From Myxococcales bacterium (GTDB taxonomy: Bacteria > Myxococcota > Myxococcia > Myxococcales > Anaeromyxobacteraceae), in the NCBI GenBank assembly GCA_021848865.1, contig JAJZTO010000134.1, positions 1-7,355 on the forward strand: a stretch of 7,355 bases of DNA. Reading direction: 5' to 3'. Position numbers and translations under genes: made by a program. Below, one piece after another: positions 1-6,930 of the stretch. The notes beneath the pieces are model-generated. The model searched no databases and had not been told where the DNA came from. It saw only the letters and a program-made list of their open reading frames with translations. Every line of letters begins with the position of its first letter. The stretch's first letter is position 1.

Positions 1-1879
1 CCGGAGGCGATGAGCGTGCCGGCGGCGTCGGTGCACTTGTCGACGAAGCCGGCCGGCCTGCGCCCGGTGGTGAGCCAGGTGTCGAGGACGCCCATCGCGT
101 CCACGATCCGGGCCGGGATGTCCGCTTCGCTCCCGGTGAACCAGATGACCTGGTTGCGGGCGTTCCCCCGCTCCTCCCGCATGCGCGCCCGGGCCGAGAA
201 GGACTGCCGGGCGTTGTGCATGTTGAGCCGGGGCTCCAGGTAGGGGCGCAGGTCGATGAGCGGGATCCCGATCTCGCCCGTGAACACGTGGCCCGAGTCG
301 TAGGCCCGCTGCATGGCCGAGAGGTCCCCGGTGCGGCGCGGGCTCGGCGCCCACCCGGCGCCGGGCGGCAGCCGGCAGGCCACCGGATCCCGGTTCATGT
401 TCCGCGAGTCGAAGGGATCGGCGTAGGGGTTCCAGCCGACGTACTGGTCCTGCTCCTTCCAGCTCCCGACGCAGCCGTTCAGCTCGACGAACTCGTCGGG
501 CGTGATCCGGCCGCCGGTCAGCGCCGACAGGCCGTACTGCACGCCGACGTTGTCGAAGGGGATGGGGGCGAAGCCGTGGGCGTCCACGCCGTAGATGTTC
601 TGGAGGTCGTTCCAGTGGGTCCAGCGGATGGCCGAGACCACCGACGCCGGGTACCGGTAGCGCGCCAGCTCGGTGAAGTAGTCCGGGTCGGTGAACATCG
701 GGTTCATGGCCAGGGGCTCGGCGAAGAACCAGCCCTGGATGCACTCGCTCGAGCCCGGCGTGCCGAACACCGAGTTCCTCACCGTGTCGCTGGCGTTCAG
801 CCCCTCGATCCACTGGCGCCGGCTCCAGACCGCCCACCGGGAGCCCGCGCCCTTGGTCATGACGTCCTCGAGGAAGTACTGCTCGAGCAGGTTGCAGTCC
901 CCGATGTGGATGGTCTGGGTGACCATGTCCGGGTAGGAGTACATGGGGATCCCGGCGTCCAGCAGGCCGGGGTGGTTCTGGCCGATGACGTACTGCTGGA
1001 TCCCGCCGCCCGAGCCGCCCAGCCCCACCGTGTAGGTCGGCCTGCCGTAGGTCGCGGTGAGGTGCCTCTTCACCATCAGCATGACCTCCTCGGCGAGCCG
1101 CAGGTTGTAGTGGACGCCGGTCTCGTTGCCCGAGGAGGTGGCGATGGCGTAGCCCTGCTGCAGGAGCAGCGGGAAGACGGCGCGCTCGGCGCCCCAGAGC
1201 CCGCCGCGCCAGGCCGCCAGGCCCTGCCAGTGGCCGATGCCGACGCCGCCGCGGTAGTAGTAGACGAGCTTGCGGTTCCAGGCCCCGTTCTCCAGCGCCG
1301 CCGGGGTCGCCGTCGACTCGGGCCACGGCGCCAGCATGGCGATGGTGTAGAGGAACCGGTCGAGCGTCCCGGTCTCGACGCGGACCACGAAGGGGGCGGG
1401 CTTCCCCTTCACCTCGATGACCTGGAGGCCGGCGGGGGGCGAGGCGAACATCGTGGCCGGTCGAACGGCCGGAAGTCGCGGGCGGGTCCGTCCCAGTAGT
1501 AGTAGTCGACGCGGGTGGGCAGGCCGCAGCGCTCGCTGTAGCCCACCGGCGCCGCCGTGAAGTCGGGCGCGCCCCCGGTCTCGGGAAAGACGGCGTTGCC
1601 GCGCCCCGCGGTGTTGTCCACCACCGGCTGTCCCAGCCCGGACTCCACCGTGCCGCAGATGAACGGGTACTGCTTCGGGCCCAGGTCGAGCGGGCCGTCG
1701 GCGGGCCCGACGTCGCCGATCCAGAAGCGGGAGGAGTCCGGGGCGCTCCGGTCGGCGCGGGAGGCCGCCGCCGTTCCCGCGGTGCCCGGCGCGGCCGGGC
1801 TCCCGCAGGCCGCGGCCGCGAGGGCCACGGGCAGGAGGAGGGCGGACCAACCGTGGAACGTACCGTGGAATCGGCTCAT
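1..1879 (-). pseudogene. DUF6351 family lipoprotein (alpha/beta-hydrolase-like), frameshifted and cut by the window edge
   Basis: Predicted secreted, membrane-anchored hydrolase-like protein of unknown substrate; DUF6351 assignment is from recalled motifs. It starts at ATG 1879, with GGGAGG at 1887-1892 as ribosome site. The N-terminus is a lipoprotein signal ending in LAAAAC. Next come KQYPFICGTVESGLGQPVVDN and GYSERCGLPTRVDYYYWDG, typical of the family start. This frame runs into a stop at 1409. The homologous reading continues in the neighbouring frame from about 1457 (MFASPPAGLQVIEVKG, then PFVVRVETGTLDR) and stays open to base 1. Its serine motif GLGGSGGGIQQY has the Ser codon at 1011-1013. 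A late block, LNMHNARQSF followed by NQVIWFTG, is also present. About 625 residues are visible and the C-terminus is missing. One absent base in the CCGGCC run (1455-1460) would restore the frame, so this is either a true mutation or a sequencing error. A caller may instead start the second part at ATG 1451. Confidence 0.8.
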
Positions 1880-2181
1880 GGCTCTTCCTCCCGGGGGCGT
1901 GTCCGTCGCCGAGCCGGCGCGCCGGACGACGCGCGGCTCGCTTCTCCATCGCGGTGGCCCTGCCTCCGCAGGAGCCCACGGCGGACGGTCCGGCCGCTAC
2001 TCCCTGCTTGGGCATCCACGTTTTGTGTATGGGCCGTCGGCGGCAACCCGGCAGGGGAGAGACCGCAGAGGGGGCGCGCCGCCCGGGGTGGTCGTGGCAT
2101 TGCGGAGCCGAGCCGCCGCATGCCAACCTGCCGGACACACTTCCCAATCCACTCGTCCCAGCCCCTCCCCGAGGAGCCCCG
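1880..2181. other. Divergent intergenic spacer between two lipoprotein genes
   Basis: No coding region is supported here; the open frames crossing it are GC-rich shadows. It must hold the promoters of the leftward DUF6351 gene and the rightward cysteine-rich gene. The only notably AT-richer tract is ACGTTTTGTGTAT at about 2018-2030. TTGGGC (2008-2013) and TATGGG (2028-2033) lie there, but their 14-base gap is too short for a normal sigma-70 promoter, so I call no promoter. The spacer contains a perfect 12-bp palindrome CCGGCGCGCCGG (1914-1925). It also contains an imperfect hairpin at 2096-2124, both described in the findings. Confidence 0.6.
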
Positions 2182-2970
2182 ATGCGTCGGGTCCGTCACA
2201 CCCACTTCGCCGCCACGCTCCTCGCGCTCTCGCTCGCCGCCTGCGGCGGCTCGGGCAGCGGCGGCGCCAAGGCGCAGGGCGCCGCCTGCGCGGCGGACGG
2301 CGAGTGCGCGACCGGGTTCTGCGTCGACGGCGTCTGCTGCGACACGGCGTGCACCGGCGCCTGCCGGTGGTGCGGCACCGGCGGGACGACCGCCACCGGG
2401 ACCTGCGGCAACGCGCCCGAGGGGACGAACCTCCGCAGCGGTTGCACGGCCTCACCGCAGTCCAGCTGCGGCAACTCGGGCGTCTGCGGCGCAACCGGGG
2501 CCTGCGCGCTCTATCCCACCGGCACGGTCTGCGCGGCCGGGAGCTGCACGTCCGGCGTCGCCACCCCGCCCTCCACCTGCGACGGGGCCGGCACCTGCAA
2601 CGCCGGGAGCACCGTTCCCTGCGCTCCCTACACCTGCGGCCCGACCGGCACGTGCCGCACGACCTGCGCCTCGAACCCCGATTGTGCCACGGGCTACAGC
2701 TGCGCTTCCGGCGCGTGCGCGGTGGTCTGCGGCGACGGGATCGTCGGGCCGGGCGAGGAGTGCGACACCGGCGGCACCGTCGACAGCGCGGCCTGCGTCA
2801 TGTCATCGGGAGCCGGCGCCCTCCGGTGCCACAACTCGTACTGCGGTGACGGCTACGCCAACGCGACGGCGGGCGAGCAGTGCGACCTCGGAAGTGCGAC
2901 CAACGGCACGGCCGGCGCCTGCTGCTCCGCGAGCTGCACGCTGGTGGCGCCGGCGACGACGTGCCCCTGA
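2182..2970 (+). CDS. Cysteine-rich lipoprotein with DUF4215 / Myxococcus disulfide repeats
   Basis: Predicted 262-residue outer-surface or periplasmic lipoprotein, function unknown. The start at 2182 is chosen over the longer upstream reading because GAGGAG (2171-2176) precedes it and a perfect lipoprotein signal follows: LAAC with Cys21. The mature part holds 34 further cysteines, enough for 17 disulfides if all pair. Residues 36-64 carry the dense block ending DGVCCDTACTGACRWC. Residues 183-216 and 221-252 each open with CGDG and continue GEECD or GEQCD, matching the DUF4215 / myxo_disulf_rpt repeats found mainly in myxobacteria. The second repeat is less regular than the first. Related proteins are often mislabelled 'tryptophan synthase alpha chain' in databases; nothing here resembles that enzyme. 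Divergent from the DUF6351 gene and convergent with the collagen-like lipoprotein, with 46 bp to the latter's stop codon. A binding or structural role is inference. Confidence 0.85.
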   Translation: MRRVRHTHFAATLLALSLAACGGSGSGGAKAQGAACAADGECATGFCVDGVCCDTACTGACRWCGTGGTTATGTCGNAPEGTNLRSGCTASPQSSCGNSGVCGATGACALYPTGTVCAAGSCTSGVATPPSTCDGAGTCNAGSTVPCAPYTCGPTGTCRTTCASNPDCATGYSCASGACAVVCGDGIVGPGEECDTGGTVDSAACVMSSGAGALRCHNSYCGDGYANATAGEQCDLGSATNGTAGACCSASCTLVAPATTCP

Positions 2971-3016
2971 GCCGCCGCGGCCCGTTCCGGCGATCCAGCT
3001 GGTCGCGGCCCCGGAG

Positions 3017-4054
3017 CTAGAAGGTCGAGACCAGCAGCTTCGCGTTGGAGTAGGCGCCGCCGCCGCCCTGGCAGCCGACGCCCGCGGACCAGCCGACCTG
3101 CTGGAGAGAAATGGTGTGTGTGCCCGCGGCGAGGCTCACTTGCCGCTGCATGGCCCACTGGCACCACGTCGGGCCGGCGCCGCCGCTCGGACTGCACTGC
3201 ACCAGCCGGTCGCCCCAGGCGGCGTCGCCGGAGCCGGCGCCGTCGATGACGAACCGGAAGCCGCACGTGGGCATCGCCGTGGTCGAGCTCACCCCGTCCA
3301 CCGAGCCGGACGCGAGCAGCGAGGCGGTGACCGCCTGGGACAGCGCGAAGGTGACCTGCGTGCCCGGCAGGTCGGTCCAGGCGTTCCCCAGGACCGTCAG
3401 GAGGCCGCCGGTCTGCTCCGCCGAGTAGCCGCCGATGCGCCGGAGCGGCGCCAGCGCGGCGTCCACGTAGGCCTTCGTCGCCCCGTCGGTCGCGCTCGCC
3501 GGGGCCCCGACGTTCTGGAGGGGGAGCCCTCCGAGGTTGAGCCCGGGGAAGGTGTTGGAGCCGACGAAGGTGTTGTTGCCGGCCAGGAGCGGCACGTTCG
3601 CCGACAGCCGCGCGTCGGGGACCGTCCCCGTCAGGTTGGCCGCCCCGAGGTTCGTGAGCCCCGCGCCGCTTCCCGCGAACGCGGACGCGGCCACCGTTCC
3701 GGTGAAGGCACCGCTCCCGGCGGACACCGCTCCGCCGAAGGCGCCGTCGCCCGTGATGCTCAGGCTCGCCACCTGGGGCGAGCCGGTCCCGGTCTGGACG
3801 TAGAAGGGGCTTCCCGCCAGCGGCGCTCGCGCGTCCGACAGCCTGGGGTCGTTCCCTTCCGCGGCCGTTCCCGCCGTGGTGCCGAAGACCAGCGTCGCCG
3901 GCGCGCCCGCGGGGCCGGTGGGGCCCGCCGGACCGGTGGGGCCCGTGGGCCCGGCCGCGCCGGCCTGGCCGGCCGGACCGGTGTCGCCCTTGGAGGCGCA
4001 GCCCGTCGCGGCGAGCGCGGCGGCGAGCAGGGCGAGCCGGATGTCGATCCTCAT
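3017..4054 (-). CDS. Collagen-like lipoprotein with phage tail-fibre-type segments
   Basis: Predicted 345-residue surface lipoprotein. GGAGGG (4059-4064) lies four bases before the ATG. The signal peptide ends ATGC with Cys19 as the lipid-bearing residue. Residues 23-52 are ten uninterrupted G-X-Y triplets rich in GPT and GPA, a short collagen-like stalk expected to trimerise. Tail-fibre or trimeric-fibre-type phrases follow: NDPRLSDAR (68-76), GAFTGTVAASAFAGSGAGLTN (about 115-135), GTVPDARL (143-150) and NVGAPASATDGATKAYVDA (181-199). The C-terminal domain (about 210-345) is beta-rich in character and holds four cysteines (264, 287, 298, 328), possibly a fibre head. The likely architecture is membrane-tethered stalk, shaft, head. 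No chaperone or phage structural gene is adjacent. An adhesin or surface filament role is inference; the ligand cannot be told. Confidence 0.85.
   Translation of the reverse strand: MRIDIRLALLAAALAATGCASKGDTGPAGQAGAAGPTGPTGPAGPTGPAGAPATLVFGTTAGTAAEGNDPRLSDARAPLAGSPFYVQTGTGSPQVASLSITGDGAFGGAVSAGSGAFTGTVAASAFAGSGAGLTNLGAANLTGTVPDARLSANVPLLAGNNTFVGSNTFPGLNLGGLPLQNVGAPASATDGATKAYVDAALAPLRRIGGYSAEQTGGLLTVLGNAWTDLPGTQVTFALSQAVTASLLASGSVDGVSSTTAMPTCGFRFVIDGAGSGDAAWGDRLVQCSPSGGAGPTWCQWAMQRQVSLAAGTHTISLQQVGWSAGVGCQGGGGAYSNAKLLVSTF
3899..3988 (-). repeat. Collagen-type G-X-Y coding repeat
   Basis: Ten consecutive Gly-X-Y codon triplets lie inside the lipoprotein gene. At DNA level the unit CCGGTGGGGCCCG occurs twice, 18 bases apart (about 3915-3927 and 3933-3945), so the tract could change length by slippage or recombination. 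Proline takes the X position and Ala or Thr the Y position most often. Bacterial collagens lack hydroxyproline and commonly show this pattern. Confidence 0.8.
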
Positions 4055-4242
4055 GCGACCCTCCGCGAGCGAGCCGGGACGTGGCGCGGCTCACCGATGC
4101 TCGTCGGCGGGGGGCGACGGCGTCAAGTCGCGCGGGCGCGGGCCGTGTGATCGTCGGTGGGCAACCGGCAGCCGACCCGGGGACGGCGGGCCGCCCGGTG
4201 GGGTGGCGAGCCCCGCCGGCCCGCTTCGGCTAGGATCTCGCG

Positions 4243-4872
4243 ATGTACCTCCCCGGCCACTTCGCCGAGCCGCGGCTCGACGTCCTCCACGAGACCCTCC
4301 GGCGGTCCGGACTCGCCACCCTGATCACGACGGGGCCGGGCGGCCTCGACGCCAGCCACGTGCCCCTGCTGCTCGAGCCCACGCCGGAGCCGCTCGGCCG
4401 GCTCGTCGGGCACGTGGCGCGCGCCAACCCGCAGTGGCAGGCGACGCCGCCCGGGACGGAGGCGCTGGCCGTCTTCCTCGGGCCCGACGCCTACGTGACG
4501 CCGTCCTGGTACGAGACCAAGCGGCGGACGGGCCGGGTGGTGCCGACCTGGAACTACCTGGCCATCCACGCCCACGGGCGCGTGCGCTTCTTCCACGACC
4601 GGGCGCGGCTCCTCGACGTCGTGACCCGCCTCACCGATCGGCACGAGGGGCCGCGCGCCGCGCCGTGGAAGGTGACCGACGCCCCTCCGGAGTACCTGGA
4701 CGCCATGCTGAAGGCGATCGTCGGCGTCGAGCTGACCATCGCGCGGCTCGAGGGGAAGTGGAAGGCGAGCCAGAACCGGGACGAGGCCGACCGCCGCGGC
4801 GTCGCGGAGGGGCTCGAGCGCGACGGGCACGAGGCGATGGCGCGCCTGGTGCGGGGGTCGAAGGTCGGGTGA
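4243..4872 (+). CDS. PaiB-type FMN-binding negative transcriptional regulator
   Basis: A 209-residue protein of the PaiB / FMN_bind_2 family, full length for the group. It is a split-barrel flavin-binding fold. In Bacillus subtilis, PaiB is reported as a negative regulator of sporulation and degradative-enzyme genes, but the molecular role of most homologues is unproven. Family motifs seen in order are MYLPGHF at the N-terminus, GHVARANPQW (56-65), GPDAYVTPSWY (80-90), VVPTWNY (99-105) and GKWKASQNR (171-179). The last is the characteristic C-terminal signature. The ribosome site is a modest AGGA at 4232-4235. It is divergent from the collagen-like lipoprotein gene across 188 bp. The DksA-like gene follows 83 bp downstream on the same strand, so co-transcription is possible. 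No PaiA-type acetyltransferase is next to it. Whether this copy binds DNA directly cannot be told from sequence. Confidence 0.92.
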   Translation: MYLPGHFAEPRLDVLHETLRRSGLATLITTGPGGLDASHVPLLLEPTPEPLGRLVGHVARANPQWQATPPGTEALAVFLGPDAYVTPSWYETKRRTGRVVPTWNYLAIHAHGRVRFFHDRARLLDVVTRLTDRHEGPRAAPWKVTDAPPEYLDAMLKAIVGVELTIARLEGKWKASQNRDEADRRGVAEGLERDGHEAMARLVRGSKVG

Positions 4873-4955
4873 GCCGCGATCCGCGTGCCCGGCACCGCCC
4901 GCCCGGGACGGTCGACCCTTGGCATCCGGACGCCGGCTGGGCTACTGGGAAGGGC

Positions 4956-5348
4956 ATGACCGCGAAGCAGCGCGCCGCGCACCGGGCGCGGCTCCTCCGG
5001 CTGCGGGCCGGCGTCGCCGCCGCCGACCCGGCCCGGATCGAGCCCAACCGGAAGGACCCGGCGAGCACCGGCGTCGCCGACGAGGACGCGCAGGCCCTCT
5101 CCGAGATGCTCCAGGTCCTCGCCTCCCAGCGCAACCGCGGCCAGGCGGACCTGCTGGCCCGCATCGACCGGGCCCTGGCGCGCCTGGCGGCCGCTCCGGA
5201 GGACTTCGGCCTCTGCGAGGAGTGCGAGGAGCCCATCCCGCCGCGCCGGCTCCAGGTCATGCCCTGGGCGGTGCTCTGCGCCGGGTGCCAGGCCCGCCTC
5301 GAGCCGCGGCTGGGCGCGCCGCGGCGGAAGATCACCGACTACCGCTAG
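4956..5348 (+). CDS. TraR/DksA-type C4 zinc-finger protein
   Basis: A 130-residue protein with a long helical N-terminal part and a C-terminal zinc finger, C87-x2-C90-x17-C108-x2-C111, the same spacing as Escherichia coli DksA. Flanking residues also match the family: EDFGLCEECEEPI and RRLQVMPWAVLCAGCQ. DksA/TraR proteins enter the RNA polymerase secondary channel and modulate initiation with ppGpp. Counting back from the first cysteine, the coiled-coil tip motif DxxDxA of DksA falls at D44-A-Q-A47-L-S49, so the second aspartate is missing. DksA-like control of polymerase is therefore doubtful, and the protein may be a divergent paralogue. ATG 4956 is chosen because it opens the conserved region and is preceded by GGGAAGGG. 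The longer open frame upstream overlaps the PaiB gene and is unlikely. A short hairpin follows the stop. Confidence 0.88.
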   Translation: MTAKQRAAHRARLLRLRAGVAAADPARIEPNRKDPASTGVADEDAQALSEMLQVLASQRNRGQADLLARIDRALARLAAAPEDFGLCEECEEPIPPRRLQVMPWAVLCAGCQARLEPRLGAPRRKITDYR

Positions 5349-5352
5349 GACG

Positions 5353-5367
5353 CGCCGGACACCGGCG
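5353..5367. terminator. Short perfect hairpin after the DksA-like gene
   Basis: CGCCGG-ACA-CCGGCG is a perfect 6-bp stem with a 3-base loop, four bases after the stop codon. It lies between convergent genes, where a bidirectional terminator would be useful. There is no T-tract on either strand, so it is at best a weak or factor-assisted terminator. Confidence 0.35.
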
Positions 5368-5439
5368 ACGTGGCGAGCGCCCGGGGGTCGGGTCCGGACT
5401 GGCAGTCGCCGGGCCGGCCGTCCTGGACCGCGAACACGA

Positions 5440-5838
5440 TCAGCGCGATGGCGCCGAGGACCCGTTCAGGGCGACGGCGGCGCGGACCAGGGACTTCAGC
5501 GCCTCCTCGTCGATCTTCTCGCCCTCGCGGAGGTCGATGGCGCGCCTGGCGTTGCCTTCGAGGCTGGCGTTGAAGAGGCGCGAGGGGTCCTTCAGCGAGG
5601 CGCCCTTGAAGAAGGTCACCTTCACGACGCTCTTGTACGTCTCGCCGGTGCAGATGAGCCCGCCGTGGGACCACACCGGGACGCCTCTCCACTTCCACTC
5701 CTCGACCACCTCGGGGTCCGCCTGCTTGATCAGGGCGCGCACCCGGGACAGCGTCTTGCCGCGCCAGTCGCCCAGCTCCTCGATCCTCGCGTCGATCAGC
5801 GCCGAGGGCGACTCGTCCTTCGAGCGGCTCTTCTTCAT
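5440..5838 (-). CDS. DUF1801 family protein
   Basis: A 132-residue cytoplasmic protein of the DUF1801 (YdhG-like) group, whose biochemical function is not established. Recognisable segments are LIDARIEELGDWRGKTLSRVRALI near the start, EEWKWRGVPVWSHGGLICTGE (about 46-66), the strand YKSVVKVTFFKGASLKDPS (68-86), LFNASLEGNARRAIDL and finally an amphipathic helix IDEEALKSLVRAAVALN. The start is placed at ATG 5838 with GGAG at 5844-5847, six bases away. An upstream in-frame ATG at 5907 would add 23 residues with no family similarity and would overlap the neighbouring remnant, so it was not used. The gene is convergent with the DksA-like gene (91 bp gap) and begins 13 bp after the stop of the TetR remnant on the same strand. 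It is apparently intact and of normal length. Confidence 0.88.
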   Translation of the reverse strand: MKKSRSKDESPSALIDARIEELGDWRGKTLSRVRALIKQADPEVVEEWKWRGVPVWSHGGLICTGETYKSVVKVTFFKGASLKDPSRLFNASLEGNARRAIDLREGEKIDEEALKSLVRAAVALNGSSAPSR

Positions 5839-5851
5839 GACGGCTCCACGT

Positions 5852-6217
5852 TCAGGGGGCGCTTCCCTGTATTGCGAGGCGGCGCGCCACGAGTCCACGC
5901 CCCGCATGAGGCGGCGAAGGCGTGCGCGGGCCGATGGTCGGCCTCTGCTCCGGGCGGGCCAGGACGAGGGCGGTCGGCGGAAGGCCGGCGACCAGGACGA
6001 GCGCGGCGGCGGCGACGTGCTTCCGGGAGTGTTTCGACACGTCCACCTCCGCCTGCGCCAGCTGCTCGGAGCCCACCAGGCGGACCGCGCCCGGGTGCTC
6101 CCGGGCCACCTCGATCCGCCCCAGGATGAAGCGGCCCAGCCCCTGCTCGGCGATGATCTTCGGGGCGGCGGCGGGGATCTCCCGTCGCCGCGAGGGAGCG
6201 GGCTTGCGCGCGGTCAT
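5852..6217 (-). pseudogene. TetR-family regulator remnant lacking its helix-turn-helix
   Basis: An open reading of 121 codons whose pieces look like separated parts of a TetR regulator. Residues 1-30 (PSRRREIPAAAPKIIAEQGLGRF) match the basic arm and first helix. TetR proteins then continue into the HTH and recognition helix, but here residues 31-57 (ILGRIEVAREHPGAVRLVGS, then EQLAQAE) match the start of the ligand-binding domain. Roughly 45-60 residues expected in between are absent. From residue 58 on the similarity ends. At codon 60 there is a GTG (6040-6038) preceded by GGAGG (6046-6050), opening a signal-peptide-like stretch SKHSRKHVAAAALVLVAG. The last 30 codons look non-coding. The ATG at 6217 has a close GAGG (6221-6224). 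It cannot be a working DNA-binding repressor; decay after a repeat-mediated deletion is my inference. Confidence 0.55.
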
Positions 6218-6234
6218 GGACCTCGCGATACGTT

Positions 6235-6248
6235 GGTAAGTATTCACC
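6235..6248. promoter_or_regulatory. Operator-like imperfect palindrome between divergent genes
   Basis: GGTAAGTATTCACC has five of seven symmetric base pairs about its centre (6241/6242). It sits in an AT-richer island within an otherwise very GC-rich spacer. It lies 17 bases before the TetR remnant start and 54 bases before the membrane-protein start. TetR regulators usually bind such palindromes in divergent spacers, so it may be the old operator. On the minus strand, TTGCCG (6254-6249) and TATCGC (6230-6225), 18 bases apart, could be a weak promoter overlapping it. Confidence 0.4.
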
Positions 6249-6302
6249 GGCAACTGGATCGGCCGGGCACCCGCACCGCACCTGCCGACGAGAGGGCCGC
6301 CC

Positions 6303-6740
6303 ATGGCCACCGAGACCACGCTCCCCCCCGCCCGGAAGCACGCATCCCCTCCCCGCTGGCTTTCCGCCGTGGGGCTGCTGGCGGGGCTCTTCGGCCTGGC
6401 GACGGTCCTCTCGGGCGGGCGCGTCCTCTTCGGCCCCGCGGAGGTCCGGGCCGCCGCCGGCCGGGTGGTGCCCTTCGTCCTCTGGTTCAACTTCATCGCC
6501 GGCTTCGCCTACCTGGGAGCCGCGGCCGGCCTGGTGCGCGCGCGCCGCTGGGCGGCGCCGCTCTCGCTCGCCATCGCGGCGGCGACCGCGCTCGTCTTCC
6601 TGGCGCTCGGGCTCCACGTGGCCCGCGGGGGCGCCGTCGAGCCCCGGACGGTCGCCGCGATGGTCCTGCGCACCGGCGTCTGGACGGCGATCGCGGCGGT
6701 GACCTGCCGCCGGATCGGCTGCTTCGCCCGGCGGCGATAG
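6303..6740 (+). CDS. Small four-helix inner-membrane protein, function unknown
   Basis: A 145-residue integral membrane protein I cannot assign to a named family. After a polar, proline-containing N-terminus, four hydrophobic segments are visible at about residues 20-38, 56-78, 84-106 and 118-136. The loops carry arginines (RARR at 79-82, then RGG and EPR). The end is basic, with C135 and C140 flanking RRIG and a closing FARRR. Loop charge suggests both ends face the cytoplasm, but that is approximate. The ribosome site is AGAGGG at 6291-6296. It is divergent from the TetR remnant, and the 85-bp spacer holds an operator-like palindrome, so it was plausibly once under that regulator. If the regulator is dead, it may now be constitutive. 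Third-position G/C bias is strong, supporting a real gene. Confidence 0.78.
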   Translation: MATETTLPPARKHASPPRWLSAVGLLAGLFGLATVLSGGRVLFGPAEVRAAAGRVVPFVLWFNFIAGFAYLGAAAGLVRARRWAAPLSLAIAAATALVFLALGLHVARGGAVEPRTVAAMVLRTGVWTAIAAVTCRRIGCFARRR

Positions 6741-6930
6741 GGCCTCGTGAAGGGCAGCCAGGGGACGTCGAGTGACCTGCCCCCCATCACTGGGCGGCTG
6801 TTGATGCTAGTCCGGTGCGACTGTGACCCTTCCCCGGGAAGCGGGACGCCGTGAAACCGCTCGACGCGCCGGCGACGGTCGCCAACGGCAACTTGACGGC
6901 AACGGCGCCGGCCCGGTGAAAGCCGGAAAT
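6741..6930. other. Gene-free stretch with a possible IS end
   Basis: No convincing gene. At 6773-6793 lies TGACCTGCCCCCCATCACTG, which resembles an IS3-family terminal repeat. No matching partner end or transposase is in the window. A perfect inverted repeat GGCGAC-G-GTCGCC lies at 6871-6883. Short ORFs crossing this stretch run through the terminator and tRNA fragment downstream and are not believable. Confidence 0.5.

Noticed and set aside
216..1499. Long plus-strand open frame of 427 codons opposite the DUF6351 gene
   Set aside because: Low-complexity, R/G/A/V-rich translation with no motifs. The minus strand encodes a recognisable protein over the same bases.
2008..2033. Sigma-70 promoter TTGGGC / TATGGG
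   Set aside because: The spacer is only 14 bases and both boxes are poor matches.
2994..3001. CCAGCTGG between the convergent lipoprotein genes as a terminator
   Set aside because: Only an 8-bp loopless palindrome with no T-tract, not enough for a terminator.
1853..4150. Plus-strand open frame of 765 codons
   Set aside because: It runs through three separate loci on both strands and is a stop-poor artefact of high GC with an arginine/alanine-rich translation.
4919..6775. Plus-strand open frame of 618 codons
   Set aside because: It overlaps the DksA-like, DUF1801 and membrane-protein genes in the wrong frame or strand and has no family signal.
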